NCBI RefSeq assembly: GCF_900119795.1
Contig: NZ_LT634361.1
Span: forward strand, 868,001 to 932,000
DNA from: Tenacibaculum maritimum NCIMB 2154
GTDB taxonomy: Bacteria > Bacteroidota > Bacteroidia > Flavobacteriales > Flavobacteriaceae
Direction of reading: 5' to 3'
DNA: 64,000 nt
Shown: in pieces, positions 42,439 to 52,517 of the stretch
How positions within the stretch are numbered: position 1 is the stretch's first letter
Layout of the letters: each line of letters opens with the position of its first letter
Made by a program: the position numbers and the translations under genes
The notes under the pieces: generated by a model
Database searches by the model: none
What the model was told of the DNA's origin: nothing
The model's input: the letters and a program-made list of their open reading frames with translations, nothing else

Positions 42439-45400
42439 TTATTGAAGTATGACTAGTTTTTCATACTTCTCAGATACTAGATTGTTTATGGTTGATTTTA
42501 CTTTTAATTTATATAAATATACTCCTTTTCCTATTTTATTACCAAAATCATCTAAACCGTTCCAAGTAATGCTTCGCGACAAATTACCGGTGGTTTGTAT
42601 GTTTTGGTTAATTGTTTTAATTAGTTTACCCGATATTGTGAAAATTTGAACTTGCGCTTGTAAAGGCTCATTAGGTTTGTTATGATTAAACCAAAATTCT
42701 GTATAGTTCACAAACGGGTTTGGATAGTTTAATACATTATCCAGTACAAGTGTTGTGTCGCTCACAACCACAAAAGCTAACGTGACTTCCGAAGAATTAT
42801 TATAAGTGTCCCAAGCTTTTATTTTAAGAGTGTGTTTTCCTACAGATAAATTGCGTAGTTGGTAAGTTACTTTTCCTTTAGTAAAGTCATCTAATTCAGT
42901 TTCATAATAATCATTCAAAATAGTAGGGTTGGATTGGTCATCGTCTAAAATAGCTATGATATCATGATCTACCGCAGTAACGGAAGTATTAATACCACTA
43001 CTATCAGAAAGATTGATAATGAGGTTAGGAGAGGTATTTGTGTTTCCACCATCAATAAAAGAGTCATCATTCATAAAAGCCTTTATTGCAGGACCTGTAG
43101 TGTCTTTATTTGCATTTGGGTTAATTCCTCCTACAACAATATCAAAATTAGCACCAGATTTGTCTATTTTTTCATTGCTAGCATAAAAACTTAATTTACC
43201 TTTTCCATATGCTACTTTGATATCTTTAGGAACGATAAAGTCGAATTTGAAAGTACCATTTTTTATAGAAGATTTTCCTTTGAATAATTTACTTTCTTGA
43301 GAATCAAAAACCATTGTTACTCCAAAGTTATTATTATCGAGTGTCGTTTTATCAATAGGTTTGTCAAAAACAGTGGTAGCTAACGTACCGTTAAAATTAT
43401 GTAAGAGATTGTTGTTTCGATCTGTAACAATTCCTTCAAAATTAACTTTAGATAGTGCTTTTAAAGTATCGGTGGCACTTGTGATACTTTTTCCATTCAT
43501 TTTTGTTAATAAAATATTAGGTTTAGGAATGGCTAGTTGCATAGCCGGATCTCCAAAATAATAAATAAAGAATTTTTGAATGCTATTAGTTTCATTTTTT
43601 GTTTTAATCAAGTTTTCTGCAATGGATTTATCAGAGCCATCAAAGTTTAAAACATTATTAGCAAGTTTTTTGTTAAATCTTTCTCCTATGGGAATAAATA
43701 CAGCTCTGGTTGTTGTAATCATGCTAACTGCTCCTCCTTTGGGATTAAGGAATAGTTTTTCTCCTGCGGTATTTCGTAAAGGATTGTCAAACCTAGAAAA
43801 CTCACAAGTAACCGTAATGAATAGAGGTAAGGTATTAAAATTATTGAAGCTATTTATTTGTGGAATTTCTACGATTCTTTCACTAGCTAAGCCATCCTCT
43901 CCTCCATGACCAAAATAATTGAAAACCAAAGCGCCTTTTTCAATACTATTTGTAATTGCATTTTTAACTTGAGGATAGCGTTCTCCTCCAGAAGAATTTT
44001 CTTGTTTAAAGGCATCCGCATAAATTTTATTGATGTTTAAAATAGGTTTGTACTTTTTTATAGCGTCCGCAATTTCTTCTAAACCTCTCTGCAAGGTAAT
44101 ATCGGCACCTTGATCAATATCATCAGCAATTAAAGTAATTGTATTTCGCCAATCTCCAAAAGAAGTTTTATGATAATAACTAAGTATTTTGTCAACTACT
44201 ATTTTAGCTTCCTGTTGTGTTGAAACAGGAATTCTTCCTGAGGCGATATCTATTGTGTCAGTAGCATTCATTCCACCTTTATTATTTCCAATCATTACAA
44301 AATAATCATCAGTAACATAAGAAGAAACTAAATCAAAACTTTGCGTTGCGTGGAAAGTAGGAACAATGTTGTTATTTCCATTGATTCTGTCTTTATAATC
44401 ATAAGAGGAATCTCCAAAAAAGCAAACGTATTCTAGCTTCTTTGAAGCAGAAGAATTATCATGTAAATATTTGATAAAGTCTCTAATTCCTGTAATATCG
44501 GGAGACCCAGAAGCAAACTCATTATAAATTTGATTCAATGAAATGATTTGGGTAGAGAGGTTTGAGTTATTTTGATGATACTCTGCGAGTCTTTGAGCTT
44601 GTGAGACAAGCTCTTCAGAGGTTATAATTAAATATTGAATGTCTTTTAACCCATGTAAATTTTGATTAGAAATTTTAGGATTGCCAATAATTATAGGGGT
44701 GTAAAAGTCAGAAGAATTTAAGACAATAAATTCTTTTAGAGGCCCTCCTTTTGCTTTAAATTGAAAGCTGTTGGAATTTCCAAAAGAATTGATACTCTTA
44801 GGGTTTAAGTAGTCACTTACATCCCAAACTTGGAAAATGGCATTTGCATTTTCAATTTCATACTTAAAAACATTATTTGAATTTATAGTTGTAAAGTTAC
44901 GAAATGAAAATTGTTTATTGTTTGCTCTTAGTTTTTTTAGGCCAATAACCTCTATAAAATCTAAGTAAGCTTTTGCAGAAGGAATTCCATTGTTGTTAAA
45001 AGTAATATTGATATTTATTTCGTCTGAATCACCAGCAGAAATTTTACCTTCTCCTTTTCTTAAGAAGGCTAAAGAGGAGGAGGAAGAATTGGATGTGGGA
45101 GGAAATGTTAAATTGATAGTGTTAACTCCATTAGCTATTAGTTTCATGGATGAAGTTGTAGGTGACTTACTAACAGCACTTAGTCTAATTGTTATTTCAG
45201 AATTAGGTACTGCATCGGGAAAATTAATTTTGAAGTTTCGAGTATTTTCAAAATTAAAATCTTCACCAAACCATAACCTTCCTACAGCAAAAAGGTTTTG
45301 ATTTTCTTTTTCGTAAAAAATAAAATCATCAAAATTATGAATAGTATTGGTAGCACCTTCATTTGGTTGAATCATCTCAGTAATGCGCTTTCCTGGAGTA

Positions 45401-45828
45401 TCCCCAATAGTAAGAAAATAAAAAGATTTATCTGAATAAATATTTTGCTGATGAGTAACAGATAAATTGGTGGTATTTATGTTCCAACTGTGAGGACCTT
45501 TGGCATAGAATAATATATAATCATCACTATTAAACTTGCGATCTTCTTCCCCTTTTACGTAAATAGCATTCTCTTGCAAACCATTTTTTCTGGGAGAAGT
45601 ATTTAATTCAGGCAACATACTTCCTCCATTTCCATAAATTTTAATATTTTTAGGATTGATAGTGCTGGTATTGATTCCTAGGTTTTTAAGGAAATTAACA
45701 TCTAATTTAAAAACACCTGTTGTATGTATTGAGAATTTATACCAATTACCTTCTGAAAGAATGCTATTTCTTTGGGAAAGGACACATAATGAGTATGTAA
45801 AGCAAAAAAGGAAAATTATTTTTTTCAT
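42439..45828 (-). CDS. porU: Type IX secretion sortase PorU
   Basis: This encodes 1129 residues with a signal peptide (FLFCFTYSLCVLS). The centre is a C25 (gingipain-like) peptidase domain; the catalytic pair is His641 in NYFGHGGEDGL and Cys675 in ITVTCEFSRFDN. The C-terminus carries a type A sorting-like domain (LNYPNPFVNYTEFWF, VQIFTISGKLI, GKGVYLYKLKV). PorU removes the C-terminal signal of T9SS cargo and links cargo to anionic lipopolysaccharide at the cell surface. It precedes porV and is divergent from gldJ. Confidence 0.94.
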   Translation of the reverse strand: MKKIIFLFCFTYSLCVLSQRNSILSEGNWYKFSIHTTGVFKLDVNFLKNLGINTSTINPKNIKIYGNGGSMLPELNTSPRKNGLQENAIYVKGEEDRKFNSDDYILFYAKGPHSWNINTTNLSVTHQQNIYSDKSFYFLTIGDTPGKRITEMIQPNEGATNTIHNFDDFIFYEKENQNLFAVGRLWFGEDFNFENTRNFKINFPDAVPNSEITIRLSAVSKSPTTSSMKLIANGVNTINLTFPPTSNSSSSSLAFLRKGEGKISAGDSDEININITFNNNGIPSAKAYLDFIEVIGLKKLRANNKQFSFRNFTTINSNNVFKYEIENANAIFQVWDVSDYLNPKSINSFGNSNSFQFKAKGGPLKEFIVLNSSDFYTPIIIGNPKISNQNLHGLKDIQYLIITSEELVSQAQRLAEYHQNNSNLSTQIISLNQIYNEFASGSPDITGIRDFIKYLHDNSSASKKLEYVCFFGDSSYDYKDRINGNNNIVPTFHATQSFDLVSSYVTDDYFVMIGNNKGGMNATDTIDIASGRIPVSTQQEAKIVVDKILSYYHKTSFGDWRNTITLIADDIDQGADITLQRGLEEIADAIKKYKPILNINKIYADAFKQENSSGGERYPQVKNAITNSIEKGALVFNYFGHGGEDGLASERIVEIPQINSFNNFNTLPLFITVTCEFSRFDNPLRNTAGEKLFLNPKGGAVSMITTTRAVFIPIGERFNKKLANNVLNFDGSDKSIAENLIKTKNETNSIQKFFIYYFGDPAMQLAIPKPNILLTKMNGKSITSATDTLKALSKVNFEGIVTDRNNNLLHNFNGTLATTVFDKPIDKTTLDNNNFGVTMVFDSQESKLFKGKSSIKNGTFKFDFIVPKDIKVAYGKGKLSFYASNEKIDKSGANFDIVVGGINPNANKDTTGPAIKAFMNDDSFIDGGNTNTSPNLIINLSDSSGINTSVTAVDHDIIAILDDDQSNPTILNDYYETELDDFTKGKVTYQLRNLSVGKHTLKIKAWDTYNNSSEVTLAFVVVSDTTLVLDNVLNYPNPFVNYTEFWFNHNKPNEPLQAQVQIFTISGKLIKTINQNIQTTGNLSRSITWNGLDDFGNKIGKGVYLYKLKVKSTINNLVSEKYEKLVILQ

Positions 45829-46000
45829 ATATTCTTACAAATTAACGAATTTTAATAATAGATATTTTAAATATACTAAAGAAATAAAAAAAACGTTACT
45901 ACTTTTGTAGTTGTTAATTTACACAGATTTTGCTTTTAAATTCTTGTAAGAAAGTAGAATTATTGTAAATTGCAACACCCTAAAACATAGTTAAAGATAC
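45829..46000. promoter_or_regulatory. Divergent promoter region of porU and gldJ
   Basis: This is 172 bases of A+T-rich sequence between the two divergent starts; I cannot fix boxes on either strand. Confidence 0.35.
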
Positions 46001-47710
46001 ATGAAAAGCACATTGAGATTATTTAGTTTATTGGCTATTACTAGTTTACTAATTACCGGATGTAACAGTAGCAGAGGTAATTCAAGCCAATCTTCTTTAA
46101 CAGGATGGAACTTTAATGACCCGAATTATGGTGGTTATTTAAAAGGAAAATTTAAAGAAGGAAGAAACCCTCCCCCAGGTATGGTGCATATAGAAGGAGG
46201 TACTTTTACAATGGGATTGGTACAAGATGATGTAATGTTTGACTGGAATACTACTCCTAAAAAAATGCATGTTCGTTCATTTTATATGGATGAAACGGAA
46301 GTAACAAATGCTGAATATGGATTATTCATGCAGTATACAAGAGATGTGTTTCCTCCAGAGGAAGAGCAATATGAACGAATTTATGAATCAACTTTGCCAG
46401 ATACTTTGGTGTGGAGAAAAGGATTAGGGAATACCAACCTTTTAGCAGAGAGTTATTTGAGGCATCCTGCATATGCAGATTATCCTGTAGTTGGTGTTAG
46501 TTGGATTCAAGCAAATAAATACTGTAAGTGGAGAACGAATGCGGTTAACTTAAAAATATTGATGGATAAGGGAGTTATCAAAAATATTTTCAAGGAGGAT
46601 TCTATTGCCTTTAAAGGTAAAAATAACTTTGATACGGATACTTATTTAACGGATCCTTATGCTTTGTTTGATGGAGACTCAACAATTTATAAAAGAGGCT
46701 TGCCTGTACCAAGAGTTAAGAGACGTGCGAAGCCTGCTAAGGGAGCTTTTACAGGAAGACAAGTAACTTCGTCTGATGGTATTTTAGAACAAAAATTTAG
46801 GTTACCAACAGAGGTTGAATGGGAGTATGCAGCTAAAGCTATTTTTGAAAATAGAGAATACAATAATGTTCGTGGGCGTAAAAAGTATGCTTGGAATGGA
46901 AAATATACGCGTGATAGAAATAAAGTTCGTAGAGGAGATCAGCTAGCTAACTTTAAGCAAGGAAAAGGAGACTATAGTGGTATTGCTGGTTGGAGTAGCG
47001 ATGGATCTGATATCCCTACAAAAGTAAAGTCATATCCACCGAATGCCTTTGGTTTGTATGATATGTCAGGTAACGTAGCAGAATGGGTAGCTGATGTGTA
47101 TAGACCTATTATTGACTCAGAAGCAAATGATTTTAACTATTTTAGAGGTAATATTTTTACTAAAAAATTAATAGGAGAAGATGGTAAGGTTGTTATTATT
47201 GGAGATGGAGAGGTAGAGTATGATACTTTGGTAAATGGAAGAATTGTTCCTAAAGATTTGCCAGGAAGTGTTAAATACATTCCAATTACAAAGACGGATA
47301 CTTACATGAGAAGAAATTATAAGGTAGCAGATAATTCTAATTTGAGAGATGGAGATTATGCTTCTTCTAAGTATTATAATTTAGATAAAGAAGAGTTAGA
47401 AGGAAGAAGTGGTCCAAGAATGTATAATTCTCCCAAAAAACCAGAACAAGAGAGAGATTCTTTAGGTAACGTGGTTGAAAACTTTAAATATGATGCTAAA
47501 AGAAGAACAACTTTAATTAGTGAGAAAACGAGAGTTTATAAAGGAGGTTCATGGGCAGATAGAGAGTATTGGTTAGATCCGGCTCAAAGAAGATATTTCC
47601 CGCAATACATGGCAACGAATTATATTGGATTTAGATGTGCTACGGATAAGGTAGGACCTATGATGATGAATAAGAAGAAAACACCAATGCCTAAATATAG
47701 GTATAACTAA
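46001..47710 (+). CDS. gldJ: Gliding motility lipoprotein GldJ
   Basis: This encodes 569 residues. The lipoprotein signal ends SLLITGC (C21). The protein has the formylglycine-generating-enzyme (sulfatase-modifying) fold: MVHIEGGTFTMG, MDETEVTNAEYGLFM, RLPTEVEWEYAAKA, NAFGLYDMSGNVAEWVADVY and YKGGSWADREYWLDPAQRRY. GldJ is needed for gliding and type IX secretion and stabilises the GldK/L/M/N machine. It is adjacent to porU and porV as in other flavobacteria. GldK has the same fold, but the neighbourhood and lack of gldLMN point to GldJ. Confidence 0.93.
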   Translation: MKSTLRLFSLLAITSLLITGCNSSRGNSSQSSLTGWNFNDPNYGGYLKGKFKEGRNPPPGMVHIEGGTFTMGLVQDDVMFDWNTTPKKMHVRSFYMDETEVTNAEYGLFMQYTRDVFPPEEEQYERIYESTLPDTLVWRKGLGNTNLLAESYLRHPAYADYPVVGVSWIQANKYCKWRTNAVNLKILMDKGVIKNIFKEDSIAFKGKNNFDTDTYLTDPYALFDGDSTIYKRGLPVPRVKRRAKPAKGAFTGRQVTSSDGILEQKFRLPTEVEWEYAAKAIFENREYNNVRGRKKYAWNGKYTRDRNKVRRGDQLANFKQGKGDYSGIAGWSSDGSDIPTKVKSYPPNAFGLYDMSGNVAEWVADVYRPIIDSEANDFNYFRGNIFTKKLIGEDGKVVIIGDGEVEYDTLVNGRIVPKDLPGSVKYIPITKTDTYMRRNYKVADNSNLRDGDYASSKYYNLDKEELEGRSGPRMYNSPKKPEQERDSLGNVVENFKYDAKRRTTLISEKTRVYKGGSWADREYWLDPAQRRYFPQYMATNYIGFRCATDKVGPMMMNKKKTPMPKYRYN

Positions 47711-47730
47711 TATTTAATAATATTTTTATG

Positions 47731-47763
47731 AAAACCTCATTACATTTGTAATGAGGTTTTTTA
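47731..47763 (+). terminator. Terminator of gldJ
   Basis: AAAACCTCATTAC (47731-47743) and GTAATGAGGTTTT (47748-47760) form a perfect inverted repeat followed by T residues. Confidence 0.9.
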
Positions 47764-47773
47764 TATTAAAAAG

Positions 47774-49027
47774 ATGAGTATAGCAGATTTATATAAACTA
47801 TATAGCAAGCACTATTTAGTAGATACGGACACTAGAAAGATTAGGGAAAACACAATTTTTTTCGCATTAAAAGGAGTTAATTTTAATGGAAATGAGTATG
47901 CAAGAGAGGCACTTGAAAGAGGAGCTGCGTTTAGCGTTGTTGATGAGGAAAAATATCAGGTGGATGAAAATATCATTCTTGTGGATAATGTTTTAGCAAC
48001 GATGCAAAATTTAGCACATTATCATAGAACTAAATTGGGCTTACCTATCATAGGACTGACGGGTAGTAACGGGAAAACAACAACTAAAGAGTTGATTAAA
48101 CAGGTGCTTAGCAGAAAATATAACACAGTAGCTACCGTAGGGAATTTAAATAACCATATAGGAGTTCCTTTGACTTTGCTATCCATGACACCTAAAACAG
48201 AAGTAGGTATTGTTGAAATGGGGGCAAATCACTCTGAAGAAATAGCCTTTTTATGTGAGATTGCGGCTCCTGATTATGGGTACATTACTAATTTTGGAAA
48301 AGCTCATTTAGAAGGATTTGGAAGTGTAGAAGGAGTTATTAAGGCTAAGTCGGAGCTGTATGATTACTTGAGATGTCATAACAAAACGGTATTCGTGAAT
48401 TATAAAGACCTTATTCAAATGGAGAGGACAAAACAAATGGCTAGGATATTACTTGATAAAGAAATTCTTTTTCAAGAAGCAAATCCATTTGTTGTATTAG
48501 CTTATAAAGGAAGTGAAATTCGAAGTAATTTAATAGGGAAATATAATTATACTAATATTGCTGCAGCCATTACTTTCGGGATTTATTTTGGGGTAAGCTC
48601 TGAGGAGATAAAAATAGCAATGGAGAGTTATATACCTAAAAATAACAGATCTCAGGTAATAAAAAAAGGAAGTAATACAATTATATTAGATGCTTATAAT
48701 GCAAACCCTACGAGTATGATTGCAGCTTTAGATAACTTTAAAAGCTTAAAAACTTCTCAAAAGACGGTTATTTTAGGGGATATGTTTGAGTTAGGAAAGG
48801 AAGCGAATAAGGAGCATCAAAAGCTAGCGAATTTTGTAGGTAATTTGGATTGTGAAAATGTATTCTTTATAGGAGAGTATTTTTCACAAATAGCAACAGA
48901 TTTCCTTCAATTTAAGAATTTTGAGGAGTTCAAGAATTACCTCTTAACGAATAAGATAATAAATAATACTATTCTTATAAAAGGATCTAGAGGAATGGCT
49001 TTAGAAAGGGTCTTAGATATTATTTGA
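47774..49027 (+). CDS. murF: UDP-MurNAc-tripeptide-D-Ala-D-Ala ligase MurF
   Basis: This encodes 417 residues, slightly short for MurF (about 430-450). ATP-binding IIGLTGSNGKTTTKELIKQ, then NLNNHIGVPLTLL, GIVEMGANHSEEI and YITNFGKAHLEGFG, and the C-terminal ILDAYNANPTSMIAAL with VILGDMFELG. It adds D-Ala-D-Ala to UDP-MurNAc-tripeptide, the last cytoplasmic peptide step of the wall precursor. Its last eight bases overlap the end of the convergent kinase gene. Confidence 0.95.
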   Translation: MSIADLYKLYSKHYLVDTDTRKIRENTIFFALKGVNFNGNEYAREALERGAAFSVVDEEKYQVDENIILVDNVLATMQNLAHYHRTKLGLPIIGLTGSNGKTTTKELIKQVLSRKYNTVATVGNLNNHIGVPLTLLSMTPKTEVGIVEMGANHSEEIAFLCEIAAPDYGYITNFGKAHLEGFGSVEGVIKAKSELYDYLRCHNKTVFVNYKDLIQMERTKQMARILLDKEILFQEANPFVVLAYKGSEIRSNLIGKYNYTNIAAAITFGIYFGVSSEEIKIAMESYIPKNNRSQVIKKGSNTIILDAYNANPTSMIAALDNFKSLKTSQKTVILGDMFELGKEANKEHQKLANFVGNLDCENVFFIGEYFSQIATDFLQFKNFEEFKNYLLTNKIINNTILIKGSRGMALERVLDII

Positions 49028-49871
49028 TGTTTGTTTTATGGTATTCTAATAGATTATCAATTGGTCTTTGTATGACAGCAGTGATAGAAAGACCATTCTT
49101 TTTAGCAACTTTATCTAATATGTTTTTAAAATAAAAAGCAATAGAACCAATAAAGTATATTGGTATATCTGCGGGTTTATTATAGGGAAGTACTCTATAT
49201 TTGAAAAACTCTTGGAAGCCTTTTTTAATTAATTTTTTGATATATTTTTCTTCTTTGAAATCAAACATAAACTTAGCAAAAGAAGCTAGGTATCTATTCG
49301 GGTTAGGTTGAAGGTATAAGTTGTCTTTAACAAAATCAGCATCTGTATTAAACTGTTGATTGAATGCAAATAGCATCTTTTCAGGCATTTTTTGGTAGTA
49401 AAAATCGCGAAGCAATAGTTTTCCAAAGTAATTACCGCTAGCTTCATCCATCAATGAATAGCCCAAAGATTCAGCATTCATTTCCATAGAATTACCGTCA
49501 AAATAGCAGCTATTAGAACCTGTTCCAAGAATGCAAACTAAAGCAGGTCTTTTACCAGAAGAAGCATAAACAGCAGCTAGCATATCTTCTGCAATAATAA
49601 CTTTTGAGTTTATAAAGATATTTTCTAAAACGTCTGCTAAAATTTGAGCAGGTTTGGGAGTTCCACAGCCTGCCCCATAAAAATGAATTTCATTGACCTT
49701 TTCTTTTATGTTTATTAATTCAAACATATTTACGATTCGGTTTTTTAGTTCTTCTTTATTTAGAACAGCAGGGTTTAATCCTAGTGTACGTACCCTAAAA
49801 ACTTCATTTTTTTCATTGTCAAGAGCAATCCAATCGACTTTTGTAGAGCCGCCGTCAGCGATTAAGATCAT
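49020..49871 (-). CDS. BadF/BadG-type ATPase, N-acetylglucosamine kinase-like
   Basis: I choose the ATG at 49871 (283 residues), since MILIADGGSTKVDWIALDNE is the natural start of this fold; an upstream start at 49940 would add a 23-residue hydrophobic stretch not typical of the family. The second phosphate motif is VCILGTGSNSCYFDGN, and FYGAGCGTPKP and IYFIGSIAFYF complete the ASKHA pattern. It is probably a cytoplasmic amino-sugar kinase for cell-wall recycling, which fits murF next door. The 3' ends of the two genes overlap by eight bases. Confidence 0.88.
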   Translation of the reverse strand: MILIADGGSTKVDWIALDNEKNEVFRVRTLGLNPAVLNKEELKNRIVNMFELINIKEKVNEIHFYGAGCGTPKPAQILADVLENIFINSKVIIAEDMLAAVYASSGKRPALVCILGTGSNSCYFDGNSMEMNAESLGYSLMDEASGNYFGKLLLRDFYYQKMPEKMLFAFNQQFNTDADFVKDNLYLQPNPNRYLASFAKFMFDFKEEKYIKKLIKKGFQEFFKYRVLPYNKPADIPIYFIGSIAFYFKNILDKVAKKNGLSITAVIQRPIDNLLEYHKTNIK

Positions 49872-49977
49872 GTTATTAAAGATAAAATAGTGGATAGCCA
49901 AGCTACGCAATATTTCGTGAAAAATAAAGAATAAAAGCATAAAAATAGTACAAAATCGCTTCTCTTTTGTGCTGTTT

Positions 49978-51867
49978 TTATAAATCTAATTTCTCGTATT
50001 CAGAATTGTTTGATTTGTATTCGGGTACTAAGTCTTTTATTATCTTAACGGTAGCTTTATTTTGATGCTCTTTATTTTTTAGGCACAGTTCTTTAATTTT
50101 TATTAAGGTGGTATTGATATCTAAATTTTGATTTTTTGCGATTAAAATTTTTTCATGATAGGTTGGTTTGGTGTTTTCGCCATTCGCTAATAACTCTTCG
50201 TATAACTTTTCTCCTGGCCTTAAACCAGTTATTTTAATATTGATATCTTCAGGGTATTTTAAGCCAGATAGATGGATCATTCTTTTAGCAATATCGTATA
50301 TTTTTACAGAATCTCCCATATCAAAAATATAGATTTCCCCACCTTTTCCCATTGTGCCGGCCTCAAGAACTAATCGGCAAGCCTCAGGAATCGTCATAAA
50401 AAAGCGAGTAATGTCTTTGTGAGTTACTGTTAGTGGTCCTCCATTTTCAATTTGTTTTTTAAACAAAGGAATAACAGATCCATTTGAGCCTAAAACATTA
50501 CCAAAACGAGTAATGGTGAATTTAGTGAGGGAACTACTTTTACTTAGGCAACTAATATACATTTCGGCAACTCTCTTTGTAGCTCCCATTACATTTGTTG
50601 GGTTTACAGCTTTATCAGTAGAAACCATTACAAATCTTTCTACAGAATGTTTTATGGATAAATCAGCGATATTTAAGGTGCCCGCAATATTAATTTTTAC
50701 AGCTTCATAAGGACTTTCCTCCATCAGAGGCACATGTTTATAAGCAGCAGCATGAAATACTTTATTGGGCTTAAAACGCTTAAAGATATCGTCCATTCGA
50801 ATATTGTCTCTAACGTCGGCAACAATACAGGTGAAATTTTTAGTTCTTTGTTGAATTAGTTCTTGCTGTAATTCGTAAAGAGGTGATTCAGCCTGATCTA
50901 CTAAGATTAGGTGTTTGTGTTTATAAAGACTCAATTGCCTAGAAATTTCAGAACCAATAGACCCAGCAGCTCCTGTAACTAAAATAACTTTATTATCAAC
51001 TTCTCTTTGTACAATGGGATTGTCAATAGAAATAGGTTTTCTATTAAGGAGGTCTTCAATTTTTACTTGTTTTATTTGGTTTACTTCGAAATCGCCTCCA
51101 ATCCATTTAGATAAAGGGGGAACTATTTTTACTTTGAGTCCTAAATCTAAAAGAATATCAGTAATCTCTAGAATTCGATTAGGCTTAATGTTTTGCATTG
51201 AGATGATAACCTCTTTGATATTTTTTCTATCAACAAAATCGAGTGTTAATTGATGTAAGGAGTAAATTCTAACTCTATCTATCTTCTTTCCAATTTTATT
51301 TTTGTCATCATCAATAAACCCTGATATCTCATAGTTGCTTTTAGTATCTTTATTCAGTACTCCATAAGTAATAAGCCCAGAATCACCTGTACCATAAATT
51401 AAAACATTAGTAATGGTATTTAACTCTGTAGAAATAATTTCGTAAAAAGTTTTAAATAAGAATCTGCTTATAATAAGAACGAATATGCTTATTAGGTAGT
51501 GGATAATTACAATGGATATTGGGATGGTAAAGTTAGGGAAAAGATTAAAAGCTCTATTCAAAGTAAGAAAAGATACTGTTATGAGAGATAGAATACTAAC
51601 ACCCATAAAAATATTGAAAGCATCTTTTGTACCAGTATGCCTTACGATACCTTTGTAAGACCCAACTAATACAAAGCTAATTAAGGCAATAAGAGCTATA
51701 AAAGGAATTTGATATTTGAAATTATTAAAATCAAAATTCAAACTCGCATTAAATCTTACAGTATATGCAACCATAAAAGATATGCAAACCAAGAAAATAT
51801 CAATTATTAAAACAATCCACCTAGAAGCATATTTGTTTAAAACCTTTAAAATAAAATTCCTAACCAT
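49978..51867 (-). CDS. Membrane nucleotide-sugar dehydratase/epimerase (CapD/WbpM type)
   Basis: This encodes 629 residues. Four membrane helices lie in the first ~145 residues, then a first Rossmann region (NVLIYGTGDSGLITYGVLNK) and a second SDR domain starting VILVTGAAGSIGSEISRQLS. The catalytic stretch is MVSTDKAVNPTNVMGATKR, the SMK-like variant of these enzymes. They make 4-keto-6-deoxy sugars such as UDP-QuiNAc precursors for surface glycans. GLRPGEKLYEELL confirms the family. It is encoded alone. Confidence 0.93.
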   Translation of the reverse strand: MVRNFILKVLNKYASRWIVLIIDIFLVCISFMVAYTVRFNASLNFDFNNFKYQIPFIALIALISFVLVGSYKGIVRHTGTKDAFNIFMGVSILSLITVSFLTLNRAFNLFPNFTIPISIVIIHYLISIFVLIISRFLFKTFYEIISTELNTITNVLIYGTGDSGLITYGVLNKDTKSNYEISGFIDDDKNKIGKKIDRVRIYSLHQLTLDFVDRKNIKEVIISMQNIKPNRILEITDILLDLGLKVKIVPPLSKWIGGDFEVNQIKQVKIEDLLNRKPISIDNPIVQREVDNKVILVTGAAGSIGSEISRQLSLYKHKHLILVDQAESPLYELQQELIQQRTKNFTCIVADVRDNIRMDDIFKRFKPNKVFHAAAYKHVPLMEESPYEAVKINIAGTLNIADLSIKHSVERFVMVSTDKAVNPTNVMGATKRVAEMYISCLSKSSSLTKFTITRFGNVLGSNGSVIPLFKKQIENGGPLTVTHKDITRFFMTIPEACRLVLEAGTMGKGGEIYIFDMGDSVKIYDIAKRMIHLSGLKYPEDINIKITGLRPGEKLYEELLANGENTKPTYHEKILIAKNQNLDINTTLIKIKELCLKNKEHQNKATVKIIKDLVPEYKSNNSEYEKLDL

Positions 51868-51931
51868 TTAAAAATATTAGCGTACAGTTAATGTATAAGA
51901 GAAAAGAAGAGGTTAGAGATATAGGAGAAAC

Positions 51932-52447
51932 TTAAATTTTTTTCATTTGTTGTTTCATCATTTGCATTTGCTCTTTTAACATGCCATGTTTATCTAGCTT
52001 TTTAGCTTCAGCCATCAATATCGTAGCTTCTCTCTTACGTCGTTTAGTCATAGCAATTCCTGCCAACTGCAATTTAGCCATAGCTAGGTCATGATCCATT
52101 GCTAATCCTAGTTTTACAGCTTTTTTTAGGTATTTTTCTGCTTGAGATATATTTGTTTGGCTAAGCATAATTCCATGCAAGTAGTTGTAATAGCCTTCTT
52201 GTTTTTGAATTAATGCTGCGGATGGATTTTTAATGTATCCTAGCCATTTTTTTGCACCTTCAAAATTTTGCTTTCTTAATTGAATAAAAGCAAGTAATAT
52301 AAATTCATTTTTAAAATAAAATAATACGAAGATTCCAGCTAATAGTAGAATCGAAATTCCATTCATAATGTTGCCTTGAGCAAATTGGAATATAGACCAT
52401 ACTACTGTTAAACCGGCTAGTACCAGCTTTATATTTTTATTAAACAT
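51932..52447 (-). CDS. Small membrane TPR-like protein
   Basis: This encodes 171 residues. Two membrane helices at the N-terminus (IKLVLAGLTVVWSIFQFAQG, GISILLLAGIFVLFYF) are followed by helical repeats (QNFEGAKKWLGYIKNPSAAL, QAEKYLKKAVKLGLAMDHDL) and a Met/Lys/Gln-rich coiled tail (MLKEQMQMMKQQMKKI). It is conserved in flavobacteria by my recollection, but of unknown role. It lies 70 bases downstream of the CcsBA gene. Confidence 0.7.
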   Translation of the reverse strand: MFNKNIKLVLAGLTVVWSIFQFAQGNIMNGISILLLAGIFVLFYFKNEFILLAFIQLRKQNFEGAKKWLGYIKNPSAALIQKQEGYYNYLHGIMLSQTNISQAEKYLKKAVKLGLAMDHDLAMAKLQLAGIAMTKRRKREATILMAEAKKLDKHGMLKEQMQMMKQQMKKI

Positions 52448-52517
52448 TTTATTTTTTTATTAGTTAATTGTTCTTTGTTATAAAAAACGCAAAAATACAT
52501 TTTTATTGTAATATCTA

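Noticed and set aside
43580..43909. Plus-strand frame of 109 codons inside porU
   Set aside because: It is antisense to the catalytic region of the sortase and is a shadow frame.
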